Shown: positions 13,241 through 25,650 of the stretch, in pieces
Layout of the letters: every line of letters starts with the position of its first letter
Numbering within the stretch: position 1 is the first letter of the stretch
Source of the DNA: Nissolia schottii
Lineage: Eukaryota; Streptophyta; Magnoliopsida; Fabales; Fabaceae
NCBI GenBank assembly: GCA_003254905.1
Contig: QANU01108823.1
Span: 19,940 to 83,939 of the forward strand
Length of the DNA: 64,000 bases
Direction: 5' to 3'
Notes under the pieces: model-generated
What the model was told of the DNA's origin: nothing
The model's database searches: none
The model's input: the letters and a program-made list of their open reading frames with translations, nothing else
Program-made: the position numbers and the translations under genes

Positions 13241-13704
13241 CCTTCATGGGTTGCCATGGGTTCTTTGTTTTCATTCATCTGTTTCCACCTAAATACGTTC
13301 CGTTTGTGTACTTTGTCGTTACGCTGCAGTAGCCGAAAATTAGCATGAAAAAGCTACGCACTTGTGGGAACTTCTTCTCGCCACCCTCACCATCAACAAA
13401 AACTCTTAGGAAGTGGGTAACACCTATCTTACTCACCTTCTTGGTGATTTTTAAGTATTGTGTGTGTAATATATGAAAATATAATGTATTATGTGATAGA
13501 TATTGGGTTAATGTTGCATATATGATTTTGTGTTTTCTTGGAGTTGAAAATGGGTTGGAGTGATTGTTGGAATTATGTGGTGAAACTCTAAGAAGTGTGC
13601 ATGGGAATGGTTTTGAAGAACATGCAGAGGGAAGCAAAAAGTGCAAAGCTGTGACCTGTTTCACGTCCAGGGCACTGAGCGGCCATAGAGGTCCGTTGAG
13701 CACA

Positions 13705-13915
13705 GGTCATTCGAATGACCATGCGTAGTCATTCGAATGAATCACTGATTTTTCTGAACTGAGAGCAAAATGTTCAAGTCATTCGAATGACTAGCCTTGG
13801 GTCATCTAAATGACCTATTTTGTGCACTAATCCGAGAGCCAAATTTCCGTGTCATTCGATTGAATTACCTTAGTCATTAGAATTACATTAGTTATTCGAA
13901 TGACCTAGGTTTTGA
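13705..13915 (+). promoter_or_regulatory. cluster of TCATTCGAATGA palindromes in the LTR leader
   Basis: Perfect palindromes at 13705-13720 (16 bp, GGTCATTCGAATGACC), 13729-13740 and 13779-13790, with degraded copies to about 13915. They lie about 470-680 bp downstream of the TATA box, in the presumed transcribed R-U5 region. Just before them is an ACTGAGCGGCC element of the second motif type seen in sister LTRs. Function unknown. Confidence -1.
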
Positions 13916-14268
13916 AGCTCTCGGTTTTCCATTTTCTTATTCATGGAGGTTTGTATCCGGTATTATGTGTTAACATTGTGTGAATGTGCATCATGAGGAC
14001 TTGGTTGTCATTCAGGCTTTAGGATAACCTTAGCTAACTAGAAGTTATCACCTAACTCTATTAAAGATCATAAATGAACCTTAGGGAAAAAGTAAGCTCT
14101 TAAGAAGGTTCTGGCCACAAAGGGCCGGTGTACCTTGAAGAAAGTACATAGTTATATAATAGGAAATCCCCCTTTCTTGGCACGTCTACGGACAAGTCCC
14201 TCGCCAGTCCAGTAAGATGGATTGGTTAATGATGGAAAGCAGGCGGAGACCTGATTTAATATTACAGA

Positions 14269-14356
14269 CAATACGTCCCAAAGTCGTGACGTCAAAACAA
14301 AATACGTCCCAAAGTAGTAACGTCAAAACACAATACGTCCCAAAGAAGTGACGTAA
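14269..14356 (+). repeat. 31-bp minisatellite with TGACGTCA cores
   Basis: Three units of the form CAATACGTCCCAAAGT.GTGACGTCAAAA. The first unit has a perfect TGACGTCA, the palindromic core bound by plant TGA/bZIP factors; the others have TAACGTCA and TGACGTAA. Confidence -1.
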
Positions 14357-15554
14357 AGGGGCCCCAAAGAATGATAAAGAATGAGTAAACGAGTCCACGC
14401 CTGGTCACGTCGAATAGGAAGGCCCCTCGCCATTCCCCAAGTTGGATGGTTGTTCCTATCGTTATTCGATGAGTTATGCCAACGAGCACTCGTGGTTAAC
14501 TACCACACTGGTCAGAGCGCTGCTGGGTCATCCATGATAAGGAACGAAACTAGGTTGTAGTTGGATGGCCATGACTACAAAGTTTGAAGGGCATAAAGAA
14601 CTAAGAAGGACGCGACCCCAATACGCAAGCGTGATAGGACGTGTAAGAGAACCCCGTGTCCCCTCATGCATAAGATGTGTGATGTATGTATGTATCCATG
14701 TAAAAATATATATACTATCAGTTACTATCAGGAGAACTCACGAGACGGTTTAGCTGAAAGTTATAGACTACGCGAGTATGGGATTTGACCCCCCTGTTAC
14801 TCCAGCGAATAAAGTTAATAAGCACAAATCCATAGGTAATGTAAAGATTAGAGATCCCCAATCACCTAGTAAACTAGATAAAACTACTTGGGATTAGGAC
14901 GGATGATAATAAATAGTAGGGAATTTAGTATGCATTGACACTTAGAGATCTCCTAATTGGCCTGGATCATAACCGAAGTAATAAGGAATCCCCTACGTTA
15001 AAGGTTTCCCACTAAGAACGCGATGTTCTCACCCCCATTCGTTTATGACTCCAGGAACTTACGATGAAGACTCTATTGAGCAGCAGGAAGAGTAGTGAAA
15101 GGCTGTTACGAGAAGCAGGTGCACCTAAGAGGACGGGTCGTGAAGAAGTTTGGTGTGAGCTAAATGAGCAGTGTTCCAGTTAGCCCTCGAGTTTTGTAGT
15201 CGGAAAGTGTATTTTAAAGGACATGATATAAGTATACTGAATATTGTAGAACTTATGTAAGTGATTGTGAATATATGTGATGGACCATATGCTGGTTTAC
15301 CTGTTTGATTGTTTAATGTCTGGTTGATAATCGTTAAGCCCAAGGCTCTATTGTTTGTGTTATATGTCCTGTCTAAAGCATGACTCCTATTTTATGCCAT
15401 AGATCATGAAAAAGAAAAAGTTTTAAATTGGTCCCTATTTTTGTAAAAGTATTTCTAAAGATAATCAAGGACTATAAGTATTCCCACCAAGTAACTAACA
15501 ACCTAGTGAGCATTGCATAAGACTTAAGCGTAAGCAGTTAGCTAGGGTGTTACA

Positions 15555-16900
15555 ATAAATATTTTGAATCCTATTGTGTTAATTTTGCATTCAATTATTT
15601 TTTAATGATAAGAGTTCTTTAAGTAAATTAATTGAGACAACCACCTGCCAAAGTAGCCTCTTTTGTCAAAGTTAATTTATTTTAGAACATAAATAAGGTT
15701 GTGGGTATGTGATTCATGCAGATATTGATCGGCCCAAAGGAAGGTCAGTATTTGGCCCAAATTATATGCACACTTGTGGTAATAATTATGTGACAATTAT
15801 TACGTTCCATGTGAATAATAAGCCGGTCCAAAGACAAGCTTATTGTTTGATAGGATTTATTTTCAATATTTGATTACTTCATCAAGAGTACCACTTACAA
15901 GTTAATATTTTTTTTCCAAAAACTAAATATTAATGTTGTCCTCGGTATCTTGTAATGGACCCTATTAATTTTTTTAAAAAAAATTAATTTTTTTTTGAAT
16001 GTATGTGAATATATTGTTTTGTTCTACCTTTTTGCTTTTATTATATTTGTTAACATCAACTTTATTTTCATGAGGAGTAAGACTAACTTATGCTAAGGAT
16101 TGAACAACTTGCTGCTCTTACGAATAAAAGTTCCAATAGGAATTTGAGAAGTGAGATAATTCAAATTGCATAAGTATCATTACTATGATTTTTAGAATTT
16201 TAGAAACATTCAGGGGCACTATGTCCAACAGGGTTACCACTGCTAAGAAATTTTCTTTATATAAAAAAAAATGCTTTGCCAAAAGCAATACGGCTGAAAC
16301 ATGCTCGATTACATTGAACGTGATTTTAATAAATCATAAAGTAAAAGGAAATATAAGGGAGTAAATCATGGACATGTCTCATCTTGCTTCAAAACTAAAG
16401 GCACCACAGTTAGAGCAATATGATAATCGCTTGTGCAAATAGTTTTTGGGTTTCTCTTTTAGTAAAATCTAGGTTAAGGAGAGTTATAACTAACAAAGGG
16501 ATAAATGGCCTCTTAATGAGCTCATTTCTCATTTATGTAAAAAGAAGAATTCTTAAAGCAAGAAAAGATTGAAAGTACTTACATGGCAATACCTTTAAGG
16601 ACAAGAATGTTGAATAAGGATGAAGAATGTTCACAATATGTCTACCTCGAAAGAAACAACGTTAGGAATTTAGTTGTTACTTTTGTTAGAGTAATGAGCA
16701 TATGAAGAATGATTGTGTCAAATATCACGCTCGGCACATAAGGAAAGACACACTTCTAATTATGGATTTTTCTAGGGTTAATTTAGCGTTAGTATCAACA
16801 CACACTTGGTATGTAGTTTTTTTTGGCTCTACTAATCACATAAGTGTGTCTAAGCAATGATTTTATTTTTTACAACCCATAGACACATTGAAAAAGTCAA
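15555..16900 (+). pseudogene. degenerate Ty1/copia gag-protease region
   Basis: After copia-type repeat sequence (15629-15900), several frames keep recognisable copia Gag pieces. HLASKLKAP lies near 16380. KEEFLKQEKIESTYMA lies near 16550. A zinc knuckle CYFC....HMKNDC at 16675-16716 has an in-frame stop at its glycine. THTW...GSTNHISVS at 16799-16850 corresponds to the protease entry, whose usual DSG is destroyed. Many stops and frameshifts show an old dead copy. No reverse transcriptase is visible downstream. Confidence -1.
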
Positions 16901-17090
16901 GTGAAACCAGATCCATAACCTTTTTACAACAATTAGCTTTCTCTTTTTATTTTATTTCATTTCATTTCATCTTTTGACAAAAAATCAAAATTTTAAATAT
17001 TTGTTTGATTGTAGTTACTTCAACTAGAACTTTCTTCGTCCTCAAGCATGTTAATCTATTAATAGAAATCGAATTCATGAATTATTGATT

Positions 17091-17213
17091 TTTTTTTAGG
17101 TTGCCTGCCCGGTATTTAAGGCTTTGCCTTAACTAATCCAGGTCGACTCGAGTCGCGCACGACCTTACTTAAACGATACCAAGTCGCTTACCACTTGGAC
17201 CAACCCCGTTGAT
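17091..17213 (-). mobile_element. tRNA-derived SINE with 18-bp target duplication
   Basis: Minus strand starts GGGGTTGGTCCAAGTGGTAAGCGACTTGG (tRNA-like A-box region) and ends TACCGGGCAGGCAACC plus an A tail (T run at 17091-17097). Flanks ATTCATGAATTATTGATT (17073-17090) and ATTCATGAATTTTTGATT (17214-17231) differ by one base. The related copy at 62260 has about 50 bp more, including the B box that this copy lacks. Confidence -1.
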
Positions 17214-17231
17214 ATTCATGAATTTTTGATT

Positions 17232-17871
17232 GGTAACTCAATTCCTAAGAACAATACTCATTTTCATTATTTATTATTTGAACAATTCGATACACCTGCT
17301 TAAAGGATACCAAGTTTTTACAACCACCTTAAAACCCCGTTTATATCTTCAATTTGACTAAACATCCAAAATTGACTATGACTTCTCCGTGAATACCTGC
17401 TCACTAATTCTTACTTGCTACCTGACCGTTTACCTTGTGGTCCCATCAACTTGTCATTCCCTACAATTTCTCCATGTAATTTCTCCCTTTCATCCCTATA
17501 AATCCCTGTAATTTCTCCCCTTATTTATTTATAATTCAGCCCCCTTCCGTAAATCTTCACTTTCAAGGAGCTTTGGCCTAATTATTTTTTTTAACGTAAA
17601 CATCTTTCACTCTTGATTTAACTCTATGCCCCTTTCATGTTGTAACTTTCGCCAATGGCATTGGCTGTCTTAGGACTTATCAGGACTTAAGCCGTTGAAT
17701 GCTGAACAATTTCTCTCATGATCCAGCCTTAATTATAGAAAAGTTTTGGGACCATATAGATTTTTTTCCTTTTACCAATGGCAGAAGCTAAGTTGTCAAT
17801 TTGTCACGCATGGCCACAAAATACACTAGCGAGACATTGACCTTGCTAGCAGCCAAACAACTAAATCCAAA
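17232..17871. other. no gene seen
   Basis: AT- and pyrimidine-rich DNA (for example repeated AATTTCTCC at 17465-17520) with no open frame or recognised element. Confidence -1.
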
Positions 17872-17880
17872 TTTAGAAAA

Positions 17881-18835
17881 GGGAAAAATGTTTTTTAGCC
17901 ACCTTCAACTATGAGTTATGTGCACTTAAGGTCCTAGATTTTAAAAACGTGTAAATAAAATCTTAACATTTTTTTTATGTGCACTTTAACCTCTTAATGA
18001 CTAAAATACCCACTTCTCCTTCCTTTTCCTTTCATCTTCTCTCTCCTCCTTAAGGTGTTCTTTCTCTTCTTATTTGAGCCTTCAAAATCTCTTTAGAAAC
18101 ACAAATTTAAAATTCTTTCACCAATATCAACGAAAATGAAACTCGAAAAACAAGAAAAGAAAATCAGTGACCCTATAATTCAATAAAATATAATCAATAA
18201 ATTACATTTTAACATGTATTACATCCTACAACTAAAATTTGGAAGAAAAACATAACAAGAAAAAATATGAGGAATAAATCCAAAACAATACAACTAAACT
18301 CTAAACCACCATCAAGCATCACCAATATTCTAATTCAAAACCATATTGCAATGGACATCGTTGTTCCTCCTGAAGATGAACAAGATTGAGAGAATATGTT
18401 ATTATATTTTATATTATTTCTAAAATTGGATGGAAATGTTTCTTATGTATGATGATGATGTTGGTTGTGAGATCAAGAGAGAGCTTAGATTTGAAGATCA
18501 AAGGAGAGTTTTTAGGCTAGACTAATTTATTGATTTTATTTTATTGAATTTTAGGGATAATTTTCTTTTCTTTTTTTAGATTTGATTCTGGTTGATGTGA
18601 GTGAAGGAATTTTAGATTTATGTCTCTGGAGAGATTTTGAAGGGCTAAAGGAAAAGAGAAAGAACATATTAAAGGAGAAGATAGAAGGTGAAAGGAAAAA
18701 AAGAGAGAAGAGGGTATTTTAATAAATAACAAATTAAATGCACATAAAACAATGTTAAGATTTTTTTTACACGTTTTTAAAATCAAGTAACTTTGCCCAT
18801 AACTCATAGTTTAAGAGCTAAAACACATATTTCCC
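17881..18835. mobile_element. Mutator-like MITE with about 330-bp terminal inverted repeats
   Basis: Left arm 17881-18207 and right arm about 18512-18835 are inverted copies. Shared landmarks are AACTATGAGTTATG, TTTTAAAAACGTGTAAA, TCTTAACATT, CCTTTCA and CCTTCAAAATCTCT. The termini are GGGAAA...TTTCCC. Flanks TTTAGAAAA (17872-17880) and TTTAAAAAA (18836-18844) form a 9-bp target duplication with one change, typical of Mutator-like elements. The middle (about 300 bp) has no transposase. Confidence -1.
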
Positions 18836-18844
18836 TTTAAAAAA

Positions 18845-19950
18845 TTATCATATTTGCACTATTGTACAAACAGGATAATGTACGTCTTTGTTGGTATCTT
18901 TGTTGGTAAGTGTCAATGGCAGTATCTAAGTAGGATAACTATCGTATGAGATTCAAGCTTCTATATGGCTGAGGATGTGTGCATATCCCAAGATTTCATT
19001 AAAACGGCCAAAATATTGTGGGCTATGCTATATGGAAAAATAAAAAAATTAGATAACAAAGTATGAATAACATTTTAAAATACAGTGACTTTAAATTATA
19101 CATAGGTCCTACGTACTTGTTGTAATATATAATAATTTTGCCTTCTTAATATATTTTGTACATTATTCATATATAATTGTTCACTTTTTATTATTCATGT
19201 AGAATTTCTCAAGTATTGCTGGCTAGATATCTAAGAGAGAAGACTCCAATTACAAGTGTGGAAAGCTACCACTACTCGGCTAGTCAATTCAGTTGGTCCT
19301 CGAAGCAGTTGGATGATACCATTTAGATAAAGGTGTGGTCCAATTTGGATCATTTTTTTCATAGCACAAGCAAAGACATACTTGTGCTTCCTTCCACTAT
19401 GTGCTACAAATAATCCAAGCATTGAGTCACATAACATAATTCACACGATTCTCGGGTTTTCAACTACATGTGCACTTAAATTCGTGAGCGTCTAAGTTTT
19501 TATCTTCCCATTTTAGTATCAATTATGAAACTAGGATATTAATTTGGCCCCTTTTTCTAACTAGTACTGAACACGATTGTTGGTTATATTAGGAACCGAA
19601 TTCAGCATCCACAAAAGTTAAAAGCTGACTTTAGATAAAGTTTATTGGGAAGAGCCGTGAGGCCCGTGACCAGCTGTAAGCCCCACAATAGCTGGTTTCT
19701 CTGTGTGACACCCAATAAGAACGGTACTTATAACTTGGCCTCGGGCTAAACCCGATCACCCTATTAGGTCATTGAGTCACTAGTTTAATCAGTAGGTCAC
19801 TGAGTCATTTGCTGAACCAGAAATAATTAAATAAATATATCAAGTTATATTATAAACAAAATAAGTATAAAAAAAATAATATAAATAGTATAAATAGTTA
19901 ACAATTTAAAAAAGTTTTCATATAAGATATATAATTATTTATGCATAACG
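18845..19950. other. no gene seen
   Basis: AT-rich DNA. Short repeats of the type AGGTCACTGAGTCA at 19765-19815 resemble low-copy plant repeat motifs. No convincing open frame. Confidence -1.
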
Positions 19951-20160
19951 TCAAAGCTAAACACATAGCCTAGTGGTATAGGCTAGTGCTCCACTTCCTA
20001 ATGTCTTGGGCTCAATCTTGCTTGGTGTAATGTTTGGAATTAAAGGGGTTTGGATGATGATGTTGTTGTAATGTTACTTAAGGAGAGGATTCTAGGGTAG
20101 TAATAGGGATGGTGATCCATGCATGGGCCATCCATAGTTTCGATACTTTTTTTTTAAATT
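19950..20160 (+). mobile_element. probable tRNA-derived SINE
   Basis: ACATAGCCTAGTGGTATAGGCTAGTGC resembles a tRNA A box, and CTTGGGCTCAATCTTGC about 40 bp later resembles a degenerate B box. A body of about 130 bp then ends in a T run. No clear target duplication was found, so the borders are approximate. Confidence -1.
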
Positions 20161-20870
20161 TTGGAAAAATGGACAACCGCAGGGAAAAGGAAATGAAAGG
20201 AAATAAAATAAAGTGTATTCTACTCACTTAAGGGTATTATGTCACCAAATATAAATTGTTGAGTTCAAGTGCTTACATACTTTACTCAACAAAATAAATA
20301 GATTAAATCAAATAAAACTTGAATAAAAATGAATTATTGGGACTTCAGTGATTTAGTGTGTGGATTTTTCTTCTAGTTGCTTATGATCCTGCTTGGCGAT
20401 CCTTGACATAGAGAGGAGATTCTACTGCATATGGGTGTGTTGTGGTGAGGTGCAAATGAGTGTGCTAGGGTGAGGTTGTGTTATTTTTGGTTTAGTGGTG
20501 TTGTGTGTAACATTAGCGACTCTGTATTGGTGTGGGCATATGAGGTCGTTCCATTTTCTATGTCATTGGATTGTGTTCTGTACATTGTGTGTGTGTTCTG
20601 TTTTGCCGCTCCCCATCTATGGGTGGTTTGAGCCTCCTATACTGATTGAAAAAAAAAAGTTTAAACAAATTTAGTAGAAAGAAATAAATATCCAACACTT
20701 GAGAAACCACCTTAAAATTTTCCCTCTCAAAAAAAGAACAAGTAGAAGAGTTGTTATGAAGAACTAATTAAATTCACGTCGCATCCTCTAAACAACTGAA
20801 CATTAAAATATATGTTTTTGGTGTGAAGGTCAATTTAAAAACGCATTTTTTACCGAATACTGCATAAGAT
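20161..20870. other. no gene; possible 3' end of a retroposed element at 20654
   Basis: A GT-rich stretch (20380-20650) ends CCTCCTATACTGATTG followed by an A10 tract, which resembles a LINE or SINE tail. No reverse transcriptase frame is present and no target duplication was found. Confidence -1.
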
Positions 20871-20883
20871 GGTCAGCTATGAG

Positions 20884-23537
20884 CCAGTTTTAGTCCATTG
20901 TGATAGATTTAATAGGATTTATACTAGGAATTAAAACACCAATGATAATAGAAATAAGGATTAAACCAACAATGCGTACCTTGTTAATTCAATTGGAGTA
21001 ACATACTCACGTGAGTGCGTCAAGTGCAGTAGAACCCATTCTTTTTCTGTCTTCTATGTAGAGGCTACATCAATGGAACAACAACTGTCAAGAATTGCCA
21101 GATTGCAGTGGGAGTCATGCCCACACAATATGAATATATATAGGCATCAGGCTTATCTATCAAAGACCTAATTACACTAGGCCTCTACACCACATACCAA
21201 CACACTCATTATTGGGCACTACCCCCAATTACACATAGGGACCAATCACGCTATCCATTCAACCCATTTTATAAAATCAAAAAATCCATCAATCAATAGT
21301 AGCTCATACATGGAAAATTCTAACATTCCCCCACATGGACAATATTGATTAGGTTTTATACAATTTCTAAAACATTTTAAAAATGACTCTTAGGTTAAAA
21401 ACTGTGGTCACAAACTATAGCCTGAAAAACAATTCACCATAAAATAGATCACTCCTGTCAACAAGGTTATCGACTAAGAATCATATGCGAATAGTATACT
21501 ATAAAAGTCTAGTTACCTCGTGACCACATAATTAACAGCCTCATCAACAATGACCCATAATCATCTGTGTGTAAGGCGTAGGTATACACATCATAGCATA
21601 AGCGCTCATAGTTATCCTCCAATGCTAATGTGTATGGATCCTCGTTGTGACTTCTAAAGAAGACACAACCAATCTCGCAAAAGGAGATCAACATCTATCT
21701 CATGAAAGACAACATCTTCCTCGCAGAACACCAATGTTTTTCCAATAAAACATCCATATCTCAAGAAATCATTTTTAGTCAAAGCCTTACTAGACCTCAA
21801 TTCCATACGGTAGAAATAGTCGAAACTGGGTGTGTGAAACTCTACACTTCCCTATTAGTCCCATCAGGAGTGCCAAAATTATGTTACAACACAAATTGCT
21901 CCTCAGCTAATGCGAATGAGTCAACTGTAGGAAGATATGGTGATTGATCTCTGACTAGGCAATGTCACCAATGGGGGGACTCAACCCTTTGGTTATGGGT
22001 TCTCCAAGTATTAGAAAGGTGAAACAAGTCTTGGAAAAGGCAAAATGGTGGAATGTAAAGGAAACTTGTATTAATCAATAGCCATTTAGATTATGATTAA
22101 TTATGATTTATTATGATATTATGATTAATATGATTTCAATGATTAATCACAATTGTAAAGTCCTACTCAATTAATCATAATAAATCATTAATACATTATG
22201 ATTTATCAAGAAATATAATATGATATTTTATCCTAATTAATCATACAAATATAATAAAATTCCTGTGGGCATATCTCATCATATCACATATGACTAATTA
22301 CAATTAATGTTGTAGTATATCATCCTAATTAATTAAAGATGTTGTGGCTACTCCTTAATTAATCAAGACTACATCAATTACTTAACATTAATCTAATCTT
22401 AATAAAGAGCTTAATATTTGCATAAGATACTAAATAATGCAAATAAATTGAATATCAATGCATAAATATTATTTAACATAATTTTGCATGTATAACAATC
22501 ACAATTTATACAATTTTCAAGAAATAAATAAATAATATATGCATACAATTATTTAATAATCGAAAACATATAAACTCTTTAATCATCAATTTTAATGTGC
22601 ATAGATTATTTAACTTAAATTTGCATGATTAATGAATACCAGAATTAAACATACAATTTTCAAAATAAACAATAATATATCACATTAAATAAGGTATAGA
22701 ATTCAGCATGTCAATGTAACTAACGACAACATTACATTTATTAATTAGTAGTTGCTGATATAAATGTATTCTGAGTCTAAGGTGCAGTGGTTAAAATGTT
22801 GCACTGCATACTGAAGGTCCCAGGTTTGGTCCTGGGCAGTAACACTCCGTTTTTTTTTTAGTCGTCTTCAACCTTGAACCAGGTCACTATGACCCGGCTT
22901 TTGACCCGCGGACCCGAGTACGAAACCCGGCGATTTCCAGCCATTTTCAACACCAAAATTACCATTTGAAAGTGCAGAAAACACAGAAACTTAATTCCAA
23001 ACATATTTATGGTTTTAGTTTGAATTTAAAGGGTCAAAAACATGATACCCATATTCTACCATAACAGACATGAAGAGCAAGCAAGGCAGAGGCATGCAGA
23101 AGGCTCTGATACCAAATATAGAAAAACTTAATGTGATCTAAACATGTCAAAAATCATATAGCACATTCAGATCAATCAACGGAAACGAAAAAAAGAATTA
23201 AGAGAACCAACCTCCCGCCATTGATTTTCTCTTCTGCTGCAAACAGTCCATTTGTTCCTTCGGTTTTCCAAACCCTCACTCGCTCTCAACTTGATGATGT
23301 TTGTTTCAAAAAATAGAGCAGTAGGTTCAGTGACCCAAAGAAGAGCAACACACTCCCTTTTATAAGCTTTGGCCATGAGTTTTGGTGAGGAAGGAGCAAA
23401 AAACGTGGGAGATGTTGAGAGAGGTTACTGAAGGTTGTTGAGGAAGTGGGTTTAATGAAGCCCGAAAATGGACCACAAAATAGGGCGGCATGTCAAGCCA
23501 CCTCTCCAAAAATAAATGAAATGAGGAAATTCTAACA
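20884..23537 (-). mobile_element. decayed LTR-retroelement remnant, no coding capacity
   Basis: The minus strand has an initiator tRNA-Met primer binding site (TGGTATCAGAGCC, plus strand 23102-23114) and a polypurine tract (GTGGGGGAA, plus strand 21325-21333). Each faces an LTR-like end that starts TGTTAGAATTT on the minus strand (plus-strand ends at 21325 and 23537). The two end regions are not clearly alike beyond their tips, so they may be from different subfamilies. The internal 1.8 kb has no Gag or Pol motif and includes a very AT-rich part (22080-22750). The left border is a guess. Confidence -1.
22777..22860 (+). mobile_element. tRNA-like SINE fragment
   Basis: AAGGTGCAGTGGTTAAAATG resembles an A box. 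CCCAGGTTTGGTCCTGGG resembles a B-box arm with a good stem. It ends in a T9 run like a Pol III terminator. It is too short and lacks a proper acceptor stem, so it is not a tRNA gene. Confidence -1.
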
Positions 23538-23664
23538 TGTAGTTCATGGAAAAATTTCCATTGCCTTGCTCAAAAACGAAAATTTGCAATAGAATTCATA
23601 GGTATTACTTATGAAAGAAATTTGCAACAAATTTTCACAGGTAATTCATTGTTTTTCAGTAGTG
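23538..23664. mobile_element. 3' end of a second CACTA transposon
   Basis: Ends CATTGTTTTTCAGTAGTG, whose reverse complement is CACTACTGAAAAACAATG. Subterminal inverted motifs precede it (TTTGCAATAGAATTCATAGG, AATTTGCAACAAATTTTCACAGG). The retroelement remnant ending at 23537 abuts it, so that element probably inserted here. The 5' end was not found; its terminus and subterminal repeats differ from those at 7110. Confidence -1.
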
Positions 23665-25069
23665 TAGCATCTCGTCAGATCTAGTATACTCATGCGAGTT
23701 CCAATTACACAAATCAACTTTCACTCACAACGATATTGTGAACACAAACTACCAAAGCCTAAACATGTGATTCAAAACAAGTTATCGCAACTTCATTGTT
23801 AAATAGCATTAACAACAGCACAACCATTACAACTTCAACCATCAAGACTTTTTGAAATCATATATATAGTACGCAAACAAAACCAAACAATTGTTTACTT
23901 ACGCTTGAGCAAATATAGTTAAATATAATTTGTTGTATATTATCCTGGCATTTATTCAATATTTTTAATGTTGTATTTGAAGTATTACACATTAAATTAA
24001 TACAGATTGAAAACTTTTTCTTACTTCACTGTTAAATGTTAATTAACAATTACTCCTATAAGAAGATGACTATGAAAGAAAGACGTGAAAAAGCCTCGGT
24101 CTGAATTGCCATTGAAAGTTCCAGAACAGTGAGATACTTTCCATCCATTGAAACTAGCTACTATACTATATAATTAGTTATTAGTTATATATACTAAAAC
24201 ACAGACTATTTTGATGTGACATGGGATTGATTATAAAAGGACTGGGATATTTTAATTACAGGGAAACGCGAGTATCTTCATAGTCACACCTCAAGAGTAC
24301 GTGTAAACATTAAAAAAATAAATAAATAAATGAGTGGTGATTATTAAGCGAATGAACTTTTTCTTTAGCACTTGCATGTGGCTTGTCTTTGCCTTTTTTC
24401 TTTTTTTTTCTTTTTTTTCCACGAATCACATTGAAATTTACTTCTCGTAGTTCCACTTTCTGACTTTGGATAAGCTTACCCTCACTGCTTCTAATTCTAG
24501 TGACTTAGCTAATGAGCCCTGAATTTTATGGTGGTGGGTCACTTTGCGCACTCGCTGTCCGTGCAGGGAATCATATGGGACCAATTTCCCCCACAAACAC
24601 AAATGATCAAAGTGATTTTCTTAATCCCTCGTTGCTGAATCATTGTAGACTTTTTGGTCTATGTATGTTGGATTCCTGCGGCTTCATTTCATTTTATTTT
24701 ATCTCAAATAGTTAATATTATACCAAATAGTTAATTATAAGAATTTATTTCTCTCAAATAGATGTTATACTTCAAACAGGATAAACTCCAAAAAAATGTC
24801 ACGATTTAAAAAGCCAAAGTGTTGTCCTGTTTCCCGTTGTAGAGATTATTGATGACTGGTGTATTAATATTTTAGTTTAGGAAGAACATAAAAGAAAAGT
24901 TTTTGAGCCAAGGTAATGTCAGCACAAATATTTCGTGCACAAATTTCACACAAATTTACATAATTATTTCCTTGATAAAAAGAATAAGAGAGGAAAATAA
25001 ATAGTGATGATGAAAGCTCCGTTTGTGAAAACAGTTTTATGCGTGAGTTCTTTTATTTGTACAACCTTT
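23665..25069. other. no gene seen
   Basis: AT-rich intergenic DNA with homopolymer runs (T/C-rich 24390-24420). No recognised element or coding frame. Confidence -1.
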
Positions 25070-25650
25070 GTACCCCCAACACTCTAGAGCCACCGTGTAT
25101 TAATGAAAAAATAAAATAAAATTTTTGTATTTGGTACAATGAATAAAATTGTGAGATAGATAGTATCAACACTTGTTAAAATAGGTATTAACATTATTAT
25201 TTTTTAGTATTCTGAATACATTTTTTCTCAATCAAATTAAACTCTCTTTTTATCAAATCACATTCTTTTTCCATTAAGTCAGATTTTCTCTCCTCTGCTC
25301 TCTCACACACACTCTCTCTCTTGCGTAAAACTCACTCATCACGTGGATATCAACATAATAAAAATAAGTATCAATGTAATAAAAATAGGTATCAACATAA
25401 TAGAATCATGTATCAACATATTGTAAATGTATCAGTGTTTATAATATGTTGATACATTTTGAAATGTTCATACATTTTTCAAAATGTTGATACTTTTTTT
25501 AAAAATATTGATACTTATTTCTATTATGTCGATACTCGTGTGAGAGTGACAGAAAGAGATTGTAATTTGACATTGAGAGGGTGTTTTTATATTTTATTTT
25601 TTTTATTATAATTTGTGGTTATCACGTGATGTCAATTGTCAAGGGTGACT
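25070..25650. repeat. hairpin-forming MITE-like repeat built on TATCAACAT
   Basis: The left arm (about 25345-25436) carries several TATCAACATAAT units spaced about 20-30 bp apart, and the right arm (25437-25535) carries ATGTTGATAC in reverse. CACGTGGATATCAACATAATA pairs with TATTATGTCGATACTCGTG-like sequence. Weaker complementarity extends outward through CT-rich (25290-25325) and AT-rich flanks. Outer limits and target duplication are uncertain. Confidence -1.

Larger units (their letters stand above)
12645..15554 (+). mobile_element. solo LTR of the TGTAACA family, target duplication ATAAA
   Basis: Begins TGTAACATCCCGATTTTTCC and ends GCTAGGGTGTTACA (2910 bp). ATAAA at 12640-12644 and again at 15555-15559 is a perfect 5-bp target duplication, so this is a solo LTR left by recombination between the two LTRs of a full element. 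No internal domain is present. Confidence -1.

Noticed and set aside
14269..14356. CRISPR-like regular repeats
   Set aside because: Minisatellite in a plant LTR, no unique spacers; the same applies to 31096-31268.
9000..15554. Possibility that the LTRs at 9000 and 12645 form one inverted element
   Set aside because: The 12645 LTR has its own perfect ATAAA duplication, and the 130 bp between is host copia sequence.
21509..21947. Frames on both strands in the retroelement interior
   Set aside because: No Gag or Pol motif in either, and the region otherwise looks non-coding.
22777..22860. Functional tRNA gene
   Set aside because: No acceptor stem pairing or anticodon arm of normal form; better explained as a SINE fragment.
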